Shown: in pieces, positions 51,758 through 60,216 of the stretch
Layout of the letters: the number at the start of each line of letters is the position of its first letter
How positions within the stretch are numbered: position 1 is the stretch's first letter
DNA from: Winogradskya consettensis
GTDB lineage: Bacteria; Actinomycetota; Actinomycetes; Mycobacteriales; Micromonosporaceae
Assembly: GCF_018332715.1 (NCBI RefSeq)
Contig: NZ_BOQP01000016.1
Coordinates: 186,001 to 250,000, forward strand
Direction: 5' to 3'
DNA length: 64,000 bases
Program-made: the position numbers and the translations under genes
Notes under the pieces: generated by a model
What the model was told of the DNA's origin: nothing
The model's input: the letters and a program-made list of their open reading frames with translations, nothing else
Databases searched by the model: none

Positions 51758-52072
51758 GCGCGCAAGCGTAGTACGGCAGGCGATACCGCGGGCCCCCAGA
51801 GGATGAGACTGTGCATTCTCGATCCGCCCGGTCGCGCTGATGTACTGATCTGGCCGACGATCCGCTCAGCGAGGTCGTCACTGAGCCCGCCGAGCTATTC
51901 CGCGTAAGGGTCTGCGTGCTTTCAGTTACTGCCCAGAGCGGGCGCCGGCATGACAATCGTCGCCTTCCGAGCTGCCTCCACCGCCTGGCGTATGCCTAAA
52001 TAATCGCTATTTGTCAATCGCATCAGTGTGATCCCTCTCAACCCCGTAATGGCACGCCCAGCCCTTCCGATC
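51758..52072. other. Gene-poor stretch before a hypothetical gene
   Basis: About 315 bases without a convincing gene. Composition is less GC-rich towards the end, with the small dyad AAATA-ATCGC-TATTT at 51998-52012, which could be part of a promoter for the gene at 52073. Short open frames here have no recognisable similarity. Confidence 0.4.
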
Positions 52073-52465
52073 ATGAAGTTCCCTGACAAGAATCAAGGAA
52101 TGCAATTCGCGCAGCTGGAGATCTTCACGACCGTTGAATTGGCGTGGATGCGTGACCTTACGCGACGCCGGAACTACTCCGCGGCAACCGAAGAATTTCG
52201 GCGTGAGCATAAGGTCCGGCGCGCTTTCGGGAAAGCCCTCGGCCATGCTGCCCGGCTGCGGCGTGACTCTCCTGAGGCGCGGACGCCGGACGGCAAGCTC
52301 ATGTGGATCGAGGCAGCACGTGCATTGTTCCGTGACGCGAACACCAGCCGGGCGCAGGCTGTCGCCGCACACGAGCGTGACCGCAGGCGTGCCGCCGGTG
52401 ACCTGTTCAACTGGGCCCGGTTCACCAGCCGATGGCGAATCAAATACGGCACCGCCTGCGCATGA
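52073..52465 (+). CDS. Hypothetical basic cytosolic protein
   Basis: 130 residues from ATG 52073; ATG 52100 (MQFAQLEIFTTVELAWMRDL) is an alternative. It is helical and strongly basic (RRRNYSAATEEFRREHKVRR, KALGHAARLRRDSPEARTPD, AVAAHERDRRRAAGDLFNWA). It has no membrane segment and no known domain. The smooth composition suggests a real gene, possibly nucleic-acid binding. The IS element lies 37 bases beyond its stop. Confidence 0.45.
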   Translation: MKFPDKNQGMQFAQLEIFTTVELAWMRDLTRRRNYSAATEEFRREHKVRRAFGKALGHAARLRRDSPEARTPDGKLMWIEAARALFRDANTSRAQAVAAHERDRRRAAGDLFNWARFTSRWRIKYGTACA

Positions 52466-52509
52466 GACGACACCCACAGCCCTCGGCGAGACTCCCCGGG
52501 TAAAAGCCC

Positions 52510-52995
52510 CTAACACGATCTCTGTTCGTTCCAGTTGATCGGTCGGCGCCAGCAGATCAGGGCGCAGACGAGGCTGACGAGATCGTCGTGAATGTGGAGG
52601 CGGCGTTCCCACCGGACGGCCAGCCGGCGGAATTGGTGTAGCAGGGCGAAGGTCTGCTCGACGACGTAGCGCAGCTTGCCGAGGCCTTTGATACCACGGG
52701 TCTTGGGCTTCGGGATGATCGGTTCGGTGCCGCGATCGCGGCATGCCTGCCGGAACGCTTCGCTGCTGTAGGCCTTGTCGGCCAGCAGCGCGGTGAAGCG
52801 GCGTCGTGGCCTGCCTCGGAGTCCAGCGATCGGTGGGTAGCCGTCGAGCAGGTCAAGGGCCCGGCCGATGTCGGGCACGTTCGCACCAGAGGTGAGCACG
52901 TAGATCGGGGTGCTGTTGCCGTCGCAGATCAGATGATGCTTCGAGCCTGGCTTGCCGCGGTTGACCGGCGACGGGCCTGTCCCGGCACCCCCTTT
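52510..52995 (-). CDS. IS5-type transposase, second frame (orfB, reached by -1 frameshift)
   Basis: 161 codons in the -1 frame, opened directly after a TAA that overlaps the slippery A-run. The sequence continues the DDE fold: GPSPVNRGKPGSKHHLICDG, LTSGANVPDIGRALDLL, LLADKAYSSEAFRQACRDRG with the second Asp, then LGKLRYVVEQTFALLHQFRR with the Glu, and the end WRRPINWNEQRSC. Joined to orfA the product is about 274 residues, the normal IS427-group length. It needs the frameshift, since it has no good start of its own before ATG 52899. Confidence 0.85.
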   Translation of the reverse strand, partial: KGGAGTGPSPVNRGKPGSKHHLICDGNSTPIYVLTSGANVPDIGRALDLLDGYPPIAGLRGRPRRRFTALLADKAYSSEAFRQACRDRGTEPIIPKPKTRGIKGLGKLRYVVEQTFALLHQFRRLAVRWERRLHIHDDLVSLVCALICWRRPINWNEQRSC

Positions 52996-53333
52996 TTAGC
53001 GTTGACGTGACTACCGTCCATCGCCGCTCGAGTCCAGTCGATCCGGTTCGCCGCGTTCAACCGTGCCAACAGGATCTGGTGGACCTGGTCGAACACGCCG
53101 GCCTCGGTCCACCGCAGCAAACGCCGCCAGCAGGTCATCCCCGAACCAAACCCGAGCTCCTGCGGCAGGTCTTCCCAGCCGATCCCGGTGTGCAGCACGA
53201 ACAAGATGCCCTGCAAGCACAACCGGTCCGGGACCGGTCGCGGCCCGGGCGCCTTCGCCGGCCACGGCGGCAGCAACGGCTCGATCAACTCCCACAGACG
53301 GTCATTCATGACCCACGCCTTGCTCATACCCAC
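52929..53333 (-). CDS. IS5-type transposase, first frame (orfA)
   Basis: 134 residues. N-terminal DUF4096-like region (MSKAWVMNDRLWELIEPLLP, RPVPDRLCLQGILFVLHTGI, GWEDLPQELGFGSGMTCWRR) and the first DDE Asp in AAMDGSHVNAKKG. After KKG the frame loses similarity. A slippery run, T AAA AAG GGG G on the minus strand (52998-52988), lies exactly there, and a -1 shift joins the second frame. Confidence 0.87.
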   Translation of the reverse strand: MGMSKAWVMNDRLWELIEPLLPPWPAKAPGPRPVPDRLCLQGILFVLHTGIGWEDLPQELGFGSGMTCWRRLLRWTEAGVFDQVHQILLARLNAANRIDWTRAAMDGSHVNAKKGVPGQARRRSTAASQARSII

Positions 53334-53484
53334 CGAACGAGACTGACCTTCACATCGTCGCGCTGATCAACATCGATTCAGCAGATCGTGTTAGAAGCTT
53401 TTTGTGGTGCAACGAAGGGGCGCAGAAGCCCAGTAGGAAGGGGACTTTTCGGAGAGCACTTCACACGCCAGGGGCCCCCGCGCA

Positions 53485-53968
53485 GGCATGAGTGTCACCT
53501 GTAGCACCACGCTGCCCGTATCCGAGGACACCGTGATGTTCGTGTCCGCTCTGCTGCACGCCGCACACCGATGCCTCGTGACCAGGGCCGGAACCCGGTC
53601 GCTCGGCCGCTACAAGCCGGGACGATCCCGGTCCTGCGCCGGCTGCTCGACGGCACCCGGACCTTTCAGCCGGCCGCCGGCAACCAGGTCAGCGCCTCGA
53701 CCGGCTACATCTACCCGCACGAAAGCCTCACCGTGCCGGCCGACCGGGCTTCCGGCCTGAACTCGGCGCTGCCCGCCGCCGTGTGAGGCGTTGCTGGTCG
53801 GTGTCGAGGTATGGCCGGCTGGTGGGAAAGCACGACAACCACGGCGAGAACGTGTAGATCATCACCGTCCCGGACGGCCGGCCGCTCTCGACCTCGGCCG
53901 TGCGGCCCGGCTGCGAACACGACACCGGCGCCCTGCGCCACCATGGCCGGGAAGCCGTGCTGGGTCAG
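53485..53968 (+). pseudogene. Decayed transposase of a second IS5-like (DDE_Tnp_4) element
   Basis: Pieces of an HTH-plus-DDE transposase lie in two frames. First SVTCSTTLPVSEDTVMFVSA and RAGTRSLGRYK (frame of 53488). Then, after a shift near 53610, LLDGTRTF, STGYIYPHESLTV and LNSALPAAV (frame of 53571), which match the usual RDGTR, ATGYRYLHE pattern. After a gap comes GKHDNHGENV, an in-frame TAG, then ITVPDGRPLSTSAVRPG and EHDTGALR, the GKH..HG.NVQV..DP.G region of the DDE core. The 3' end is lost at the GT2-EAL gene. Confidence 0.65.
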
Positions 53969-56900
53969 GCGGGGCGGCCGGCGGGGAGGGCGGCGTCGGC
54001 GAGGGCTCGTTCGATGGGGACCGGGCGGCCGAGGTAGAAGCCCTGGCCCAGCGGCACGCCGCAGTTGACGAGGGCGTCGCGCTGCGCCGCTGATTCGATG
54101 CCTTCGGCGATGATGGTGCAGTTGTTCTCGCGGGCGAATTCGACCAGGGACCGGATCGATGCGCGGCGGGCGCCCTCGGTTTCCACGCCGGCAAGGCTTT
54201 CGCGGCCGAGTTTGAGGAAGCTGGGTTTGAGGGCTTCGAGGCGGGCCAGGGTGTCGTAGCCGGCGCCGGCGTCGTCGACCGCTATGCGTACGCCGGAGGG
54301 CAGGTTGTCGAGTTCTGCCCGGTCCGCTTCGGCGAGTTCCAGGATCAGCGGGCGGGTGGTCTCCGCGAGCAGCGGTTCCAGCTCGCGCGGTCGGCGCAGC
54401 AGGTCGCCCGAGACGTTGAGGGAGAGCCAGGTTCCGGCCGGCAGGGCGGTGGCCGAGGCGAGGGCGGCGCGGATGAGGGCGGCGTCGAGGTCGATGCCCT
54501 GGCCCTGGGCCTCCGCGGCGGCGAGGCCGCGTTCCGGGCGGGTGCCGTCGGCGAAGCGGGTGAGGGCTTCGTAGCCGACGACCTCGCCGGAGTTCAGGTC
54601 GGAGATGGGCTGGAAGACGGTGAAGAAGGTGAACTCCTCGAAGGTGCTGGAGCGGGCGGGGCGGACCGTGCGGCCCGAGGCCGGGGCCTGGGCCGAGCGG
54701 ACGGCGACCAGGCCTCCGGTGGAGCCGCGGTCGGAGCGGTAGTGCAGAACCGAGGCCCAGTCGCCGATCGCGCCGGTCGGGGCCATCGCGCGGGCCTCGG
54801 CGTGGGTGGCCGGGCTGGTCGCCGGCGCAGCCGGAACGGCACGCTTGCGGGGCTTGACCGGGCGGTAGAGCCAGCTGCGGACGTGGGTGAAGAAGTCGAC
54901 GATGGTGTTGCCCACGCCGACGAACGCCACCATCGCGTAGACCGACAGGAGCAGGTTCAGGCCGGCGAAGACCAGGTTGGACCACTGGTGCAGTTGGACG
55001 TCACGGATGGCGGTGTAGACGCAGAGGGCGATCAGGGCCATCGGGGCAAGCAGGTACGAGGTCGCGGCGGTCGTCCGGTTGCGGACTTTGGGCGTACGTT
55101 TGAACGCGCTCTTTTCGCCTGTCAGCAGCTGGAGGATCGAGGCGAAGCTGCCGGAGAGATTGACCGGCAGCAGGATCAGGTTGAACCCGTAGATCCGGAA
55201 CACGTCGACGCGTTTGTAGCCGCACGCCTTGAGGTCCGCGCTCATCATCATGAAGTACGGCACCGAGACGAGCAGCAGGATCGGATTGAGCAGGTCCGCG
55301 TTGAACGGGTAGACGAGCATCACGACCAGGCACACGGAGCTCCAGAAGATGGAGGCCATGTAGTTCACCCGCAGGAAGAGCTCGCCGAAGCGGTTCTTCT
55401 GCCCGCGGGCCGTCTTCGCCCGGAACTGGTCCTTGAGCCGCGACAGGATGAGCAGCCCACCGTTCGCCCAGCGCTGGCGCTGGATGCAGAGCGAGCCGAA
55501 GTCCGGCGGGGTCGCGCTGTAGGCGAGGCGTTCCGGGTAGTTGTACAACGTCCAGCCGTTGACGCCGAGGTCGATCGTCGACTCGGTGTCCTCGATGACC
55601 GTACGGTCCTGGATGTAACGGCGGATCTCCCAGTCGCCCTCGTAGGCGACCTCGCGGATCTCGTCGAGGGCCTTCTTGCGCAGGACTGCGTTCGCGCCGA
55701 CCCAGAACGTCGCGCCGTAGTGCGTCATGCCCTGGTGGACGATGTGCTGGATGTCGGTGGTGGCGCCGGAGATGCGCTCGATCCGGGTCGCGGAGCCGGG
55801 GAACGCGCTGTACGGCGTCTGCGCCACGGCGTCGCGCTCGTGGGCGCCCTGTTCGAGCAGGTGGACGAGGCGGAGCGCGTACTCGGGGAGGATCACGCTG
55901 TCCGCGTCGAGGGTGAGCACGTAGTCGGGGTCGGGGACGGTCAGCTCGGCCTGGCCGGGGCCGGCCGGGACGAGGGCGACACCGAGCGGCGTACTGACCT
56001 CCTGGAAGCTGCCGCCCATCAGGCCGATGTAGCTGTTGAGGTTCATGGCCTTGTTCGGCTCGCTCGACAGCGACACGTACTTCTTGCGCTCGAAGCTGCT
56101 CATGGTCGCGTCGAAGACGGCGAGCAGGCGGCGGTGCAGCTGGTGCATCCGCGGCACCGGCAGCGTCGCGTCCTCGTCGGCGCCGCCCTCGAGGGCTTCG
56201 GCGATCGTGCCGAGGTCCTCGGCGAGCGCGTTGAGGATGTGGTCGACGAAGAAGACGTCGGTGTGGTCGACCATGTCCTGGCTGCGGCCCAGGCCGATCA
56301 GCCAGCCGGCCGAGTAGCGGTATTCGGCGGCGAGGTCACGCATGTCGTCGATGGTGGTGGCGCGCTGGTCGCGCTCGTCGAGGGCGTCCTCGAACCTCTC
56401 GTACGCGGCCCGCACCCGCTCGTACGGAACGCTCATCTCGGCCTCGATCGCCCCCGGCAGCGCGCGGGCCGCCAGCAGCAGGTCCCGTGAGGCCCGGGTC
56501 TTCGGTTGTTGCGGGTCGTCGATCAGCAGCACGACCCGCAGGCCGGGGTATTCCTGCAGCGCCGCCGACAGCAGCGTGGTGCGGATGACCCGCTCGTCCT
56601 CCTGGTACGACGGCACCAGGACCGTCACCGTCGGCGTCTCACCCTGCAGGAAGCTGTCGAGCATGACCCGCGGCGCCCGGTGATGGGCCCGGCTGCGGTA
56701 GAAGAAGCCGATCCGGGTGATGAGGTACGCGGTTGCCGATGCCGCCAGCCCGGTCACGACGACCATGTACACGATCGCCTCGACCGCCAGCCGCGCGCTG
56801 CTGGCGTGACCGGCGATGAACTGCTGGATGATCGTACCGATGATGTAACAGGCCCAGACGGTGATCGTGAGGACGATCGCGAGCCGGCCACGGTTGATCC

Positions 56901-56982
56901 GGCCCTCGGAGACGGGAGGCGCCACGAGCGGGTGCGGGGCGGACCGCCGATCCGCGCCCCACTGTCTCGGAGATGACTGCAT
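53965..56982 (-). CDS. Membrane GT2 polysaccharide synthase fused to a C-terminal EAL domain
   Basis: 1005 residues. Two N-terminal helices (about 35-55 and 68-92), then a family 2 glycosyltransferase (about 115-560) with VTVLVPSYQEDE, LTLDADSV (near 359, the D-x-D), VIEDTESTIDLG and the processive motif QRQRW (near 500). Five or six more helices follow (about 560-740). Residues about 775-995 are an EAL domain: YEALTRF near 803, SLNVSGDLL, ILELAEAD, VDDAGAGYDTL, KPSFLKLGRES, IIAEGIES and GVPLGQGFYLGRP. Most EAL residues are kept, but the Asp of the K-x-D motif is Gly and DDFG is DDAG. It is likely a polysaccharide synthase that binds or degrades cyclic di-GMP. Confidence 0.9.
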   Translation of the reverse strand: MQSSPRQWGADRRSAPHPLVAPPVSEGRINRGRLAIVLTITVWACYIIGTIIQQFIAGHASSARLAVEAIVYMVVVTGLAASATAYLITRIGFFYRSRAHHRAPRVMLDSFLQGETPTVTVLVPSYQEDERVIRTTLLSAALQEYPGLRVVLLIDDPQQPKTRASRDLLLAARALPGAIEAEMSVPYERVRAAYERFEDALDERDQRATTIDDMRDLAAEYRYSAGWLIGLGRSQDMVDHTDVFFVDHILNALAEDLGTIAEALEGGADEDATLPVPRMHQLHRRLLAVFDATMSSFERKKYVSLSSEPNKAMNLNSYIGLMGGSFQEVSTPLGVALVPAGPGQAELTVPDPDYVLTLDADSVILPEYALRLVHLLEQGAHERDAVAQTPYSAFPGSATRIERISGATTDIQHIVHQGMTHYGATFWVGANAVLRKKALDEIREVAYEGDWEIRRYIQDRTVIEDTESTIDLGVNGWTLYNYPERLAYSATPPDFGSLCIQRQRWANGGLLILSRLKDQFRAKTARGQKNRFGELFLRVNYMASIFWSSVCLVVMLVYPFNADLLNPILLLVSVPYFMMMSADLKACGYKRVDVFRIYGFNLILLPVNLSGSFASILQLLTGEKSAFKRTPKVRNRTTAATSYLLAPMALIALCVYTAIRDVQLHQWSNLVFAGLNLLLSVYAMVAFVGVGNTIVDFFTHVRSWLYRPVKPRKRAVPAAPATSPATHAEARAMAPTGAIGDWASVLHYRSDRGSTGGLVAVRSAQAPASGRTVRPARSSTFEEFTFFTVFQPISDLNSGEVVGYEALTRFADGTRPERGLAAAEAQGQGIDLDAALIRAALASATALPAGTWLSLNVSGDLLRRPRELEPLLAETTRPLILELAEADRAELDNLPSGVRIAVDDAGAGYDTLARLEALKPSFLKLGRESLAGVETEGARRASIRSLVEFARENNCTIIAEGIESAAQRDALVNCGVPLGQGFYLGRPVPIERALADAALPAGRPA

Positions 56983-57072
56983 GCCCCTCTCATCGGCGGC
57001 TGCGCGACCCCGCCTGAATGTTTTGTGATCACGAGGGCTTCAGCGGCGCGGAAAACTGCCGATCGGGGGGTT

Positions 57073-58671
57073 ATGGTCACTCAGCAGGCGGTGCGGCCGG
57101 ATTATGACCCGCTCGCCGACCCGGACTGGCAGGAACCCGAACCCCCGGCCGAGCGGCTGTCGTGGCTCCGGCTCGGCTTCCTGATCCTGCTGGTGGCAGG
57201 TCTGGGCACCGGGGGTACGTTCGCCGTGCTGCACCTGCGTGACACGTCCGGCCCGACCGCGAAGTCGTGGGCCGTGCCGTACGTCGACGTCACGCTCACC
57301 CCGACGTTCGAGTTCCAGGATCCGGACGCGAACCCGTCCAACAACGTGGCGCTCGCGTTCGTCGTCGCCGATCCCAAGGACGGCTGCTCACCGAGCTGGG
57401 GCGGCGCTTACACCCCGGACGAGGCCGCCGCGTCCCTGGAGCTGGACCGCCGGATCAGCCAGCTGCGCGCGGCCGGCGGCAACGTCATGCTCAGCGTCGG
57501 CGGGCTCAACAACAGCGAGCTGGCCGTCGCCTGCACCGATCAGGCCAAGCTGACCGACGCCTACCGGCAGCTCGTCAAGCGCTACGACGTGGCGACCCTG
57601 GATCTCGACATCGAGGGCACGGCCGTCGCCGACCAGGCCTCCCTGACCCGGCGGGCAACGGCACTGACAACAATCCAGGCGGAGCGTACGGCCGCAGGTG
57701 ACCCGCTCGAGGTGTGGCTGACGCTGCCCGTGGCGCCCACGGGGCTGACGGCCGACGGACTCGCCGCGGTCCAGGCCACGCTCAAGGGCGGCGTCTCGCT
57801 GCGCGGCGTCAACGTCATGACGATGGACTTCGGCTCCGAGCAGGGCTCCGACCCCGACATGCTGGAGCTGAGCACCGACGCCCTCGAAGCCACGCACAAG
57901 CAGCTCTCCGACCTGTACCTGCGGCTCGGCGTGCAGCTCACGTCGCCGCAGGTGTGGTCCCGGATCGGCGCGACCCCGATGATCGGGCAGAACGACGTCG
58001 ACGCCGAACGCTTCACGGTCGACGACGCGAAGGGGCTCGCGTCGTACGCCGTCGACAAGGGCCTCGGGCGGGTGTCGATGTGGTCGCTGAACCGCGACGC
58101 TCCGTGCAAGGGGACGTTCTCGAACGTCGTCGTGCACTCGAACACGTGCAGCGGCGTACCCCAGGACGCTCTGGCCTTCTCCTCGGTCTTCGCGGATCTG
58201 CCCGGCGCCGCCGTCGGCACCTCGGGTCGCGAGGCCATCACCGTCCCGACCCAGGACACGACCGCCGACGACCCAGCGACCAGCCCCTACCCCATCTGGC
58301 GGCTGACCGCGCAGTACGTCGGCGGCTACAAGGTCGTCTGGCACGGCGTCGTCTACGAGGCGAAATGGGCGAACGCCGGCTCGGACCCGTCGGCGGCCGG
58401 CGACTCCACCACCCCGACCCCGTGGTCGGTCATCGGCCCGGTCGGCTCCGGCGAGAAAGCCCCCGTCCCGAGCCCCACGGTCACCGGCGTCACCGCCCGG
58501 TGGTCCTCGACCGCCGTCTACGCCCGCGGCGACCGGGTCCTGTTCAACGGCCTGCCCTACGAGGCCCGCTGGTCCTCCACCGGCGACGCCCCTTCGACCG
58601 AATATCCGATCGGCCCGGACGAGCCCTGGAACCCGCTCTTCACCGTGCCGGGCGAACCCGCGACGCGGTAG
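57073..58671 (+). CDS. Membrane-anchored GH18 chitinase with two C-terminal carbohydrate-binding modules
   Basis: 532 residues from ATG 57073, with GGGGGG upstream. A cytosolic stub (about 30 residues) and one helix (LGFLILLVAGLGTGGTFAVL) anchor a GH18 barrel. It has NVALAFVVADPKDGC, NVMLSVGGLNNSELA, the catalytic LDLDIEG (Glu181) and MTMDFGSE. Two CBM5/12-like repeats follow (WRLTAQYVGGYKVVWHGVVY, EAKWANAGSDP; and RWSSTAVYARGDRVLFNG, YEARWSSTGDAP). It is divergent from the GT2-EAL gene with 90 bases between, so the two may share control and act on the same polymer. Substrate is inferred as chitin or another GlcNAc polymer. Confidence 0.88.
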   Translation: MVTQQAVRPDYDPLADPDWQEPEPPAERLSWLRLGFLILLVAGLGTGGTFAVLHLRDTSGPTAKSWAVPYVDVTLTPTFEFQDPDANPSNNVALAFVVADPKDGCSPSWGGAYTPDEAAASLELDRRISQLRAAGGNVMLSVGGLNNSELAVACTDQAKLTDAYRQLVKRYDVATLDLDIEGTAVADQASLTRRATALTTIQAERTAAGDPLEVWLTLPVAPTGLTADGLAAVQATLKGGVSLRGVNVMTMDFGSEQGSDPDMLELSTDALEATHKQLSDLYLRLGVQLTSPQVWSRIGATPMIGQNDVDAERFTVDDAKGLASYAVDKGLGRVSMWSLNRDAPCKGTFSNVVVHSNTCSGVPQDALAFSSVFADLPGAAVGTSGREAITVPTQDTTADDPATSPYPIWRLTAQYVGGYKVVWHGVVYEAKWANAGSDPSAAGDSTTPTPWSVIGPVGSGEKAPVPSPTVTGVTARWSSTAVYARGDRVLFNGLPYEARWSSTGDAPSTEYPIGPDEPWNPLFTVPGEPATR

Positions 58672-58747
58672 CTGATTCAGGTTCGTCCATGCACTCAGGG
58701 CGATGCGCGCGGGCGTCGGCTGGGGGTCTCAGGGTACCGTTTCGCCG

Positions 58748-59194
58748 GTGGCGGACACTGACCCTCTGGCTGCCGGGCTGGCCACCCTGCTGGAGTGGAA
58801 TGCGGAGCGGCGCCGGAACTTCGCGGCGATCGTCCAGCTGACCGGGGCCGGGGCGGAGGCCGCCGAGCGCGATCCGGCGACGCTTATCCCGCGGCTGCAG
58901 CGATACGTGGAGGCGTTGCCGCTGGCCGAGTTCGAGGCGGACGACTGGTTCACCCTGCAGACCGATCTCGCCACTTTTCTGGGGCGGCTCGCGGCGGTGA
59001 GGCGTGCCGCCTACTGGGGCGTCCGTGCCGCCCCATCTACGCCGCGCGGCTACCGCTACGTGGTTGCCACCGCGGACGGCCGTGCCGCTGATCCTTACGA
59101 GATCGTCGCCCTGGAGTTCCAGGAGGACGTTGTCGATGTTGTTCGCATGATCGCGACGGTCGAGGCGACGCTGGACGCTGCGGTGACGGGGTAG
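58748..59194 (+). CDS. Hypothetical cytosolic protein
   Basis: 148 residues from GTG 58748 (VADTDPLAAGLATLLEWNAE); an earlier in-frame start at 58703 has poor composition before this point. It is helical, with the Trp/Arg patch EWNAERRRNFAAIVQLT, and ends in strands (RYVVATADGRAADPYEIVAL). No membrane segment or known motif. A separate unit 76 bases after the chitinase. Confidence 0.6.
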   Translation: MADTDPLAAGLATLLEWNAERRRNFAAIVQLTGAGAEAAERDPATLIPRLQRYVEALPLAEFEADDWFTLQTDLATFLGRLAAVRRAAYWGVRAAPSTPRGYRYVVATADGRAADPYEIVALEFQEDVVDVVRMIATVEATLDAAVTG

Positions 59195-59200
59195 CTGCGC

Positions 59201-59266
59201 CGGTCAGGGCGTGAGTTGGGTGCTTCGGTCAGGGCGTGAGGTGGGTGCTTCGGTCAGGGTGTGAGG
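59201..59266. repeat. 25-bp tandem repeat at the 3' end of the beta-lactamase-like gene
   Basis: CGGTCAGGGCGTGAG followed by TTGGGTGCTT (59201-59225) and then GTGGGTGCTT (59226-59250) are two 25-bp copies with one mismatch; a partial third copy starts at 59251. The array covers the stop codon at 59229, so the coding end has probably been created or moved by repeat slippage. Confidence 0.8.
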
Positions 59267-60134
59267 GGTCAAGGGTGAGGTGGGCGCGGAGGTGGTCGAC
59301 GGCCGCGCGGGCCGTGGCTCCGATGGCGACGTCGATGGCGGGCTGGCGATCGGTCAGGGTGTGCGCCCGGGTGAAGGCGGCCACGACGTAGCTGCGGCCG
59401 TCGGGGTAGGTGACCACGCCTGCTTCGTTGCGGATCGCGGGGAGGGTGCCGGTTTTCGCGGCGACCTTCACGCCGTCCGGGAAGGCCGCTGCCAGGCCGT
59501 GCGTGGTGAACGCCTGCGACATCCACGATCGGACCAGCGCGCAAGCCTGCGGCGGCGCGGCCCGGTCGGTCCAGATCGCCTCGAGCAGGGTGCCGATGTC
59601 GCGGGCGGTGGAGGCGTTGGTGCGGGCCGGGTCGATGCAGGACAGGGCCCACACCGCAGCCGGGTCGGCCTCGGCGATGCGGTCGTCGACATCGGTCGCC
59701 TCCGGCAGGGCGAGATCGGTGACGATACTCAGCAGCACCGACTCGATGTCGCCGCGCACCTGGGTGTCGTGCAGCCCCAGATCCTCGACGACGGCGTTGA
59801 CGGCCGGGTGGCCGACGCGCTCGAAGATGACGTCGGTGGCCGCGTTGTCGCTCATCGTCAGCATGAACAGGGCCAGATCGCCGAGCGTCATGGTGACCGG
59901 GCCGGAGCAGCCCGCCGTCCCCGCTCCGCCGACCTGGTAGCGCGGGGGAACGGTGACCACCTCGGCCGGGTCGAGCTCACCGGCCACGACCGCACGGGCG
60001 AACGCCACCGCAACGATCACCTTCACCACCGAGGCGAGGATCACCGGCGCGTCCGCCTCCACCGCCACCTCGTCGGTCCCGCCGACCTCCCGCACGTACA
60101 GGAAACCCTGCGCCCCGGCCTCATCGAAGATCAT
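59229..60134 (-). CDS. Class A beta-lactamase-like serine hydrolase, no signal peptide
   Basis: 301 residues from ATG 60134. SxxK is SVVK (Ser35-Lys38), SDN is MSDNAATDVIFERVG, and KTG is VAAKTGTLPAIRNEAG, the three class A motifs. The usual omega-loop Glu region is less clear (DVDDRIAEADPAAVWALS). The N-terminus MIFDEAGAQGFLYVREVGG is not a signal peptide. It is probably a cytosolic amidase/esterase-like relative rather than a drug-resistance enzyme. The 3' end lies in a 25-bp tandem repeat. Confidence 0.82.
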   Translation of the reverse strand: MIFDEAGAQGFLYVREVGGTDEVAVEADAPVILASVVKVIVAVAFARAVVAGELDPAEVVTVPPRYQVGGAGTAGCSGPVTMTLGDLALFMLTMSDNAATDVIFERVGHPAVNAVVEDLGLHDTQVRGDIESVLLSIVTDLALPEATDVDDRIAEADPAAVWALSCIDPARTNASTARDIGTLLEAIWTDRAAPPQACALVRSWMSQAFTTHGLAAAFPDGVKVAAKTGTLPAIRNEAGVVTYPDGRSYVVAAFTRAHTLTDRQPAIDVAIGATARAAVDHLRAHLTLDPSHPDRSTHLTP

Positions 60135-60216
60135 GACCCGACCATAGCTCTGCCCGTTCGGGTGGTGGGGCGTCGAGCCGGGCCGGCTGCTTGCGTGCCG
60201 TGAATAGGTTGGCGCG

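Larger units (their letters stand above)
52502..53402 (-). mobile_element. IS5-family insertion sequence (IS427-like), about 0.9 kb
   Basis: Terminal inverted repeats of 20 bp with 18 matches: AAAAGCCCCTAACACGATCT at 52502-52521, and the partner AGATCGTGTTAGAAGCTTTT at 53383-53402. They flank a two-frame transposase on the minus strand. Total length 901 bp is normal for this group. The last codon of the transposase lies inside the left repeat. A target duplication could not be fixed by eye. It looks intact, so it may be active. Confidence 0.85.
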
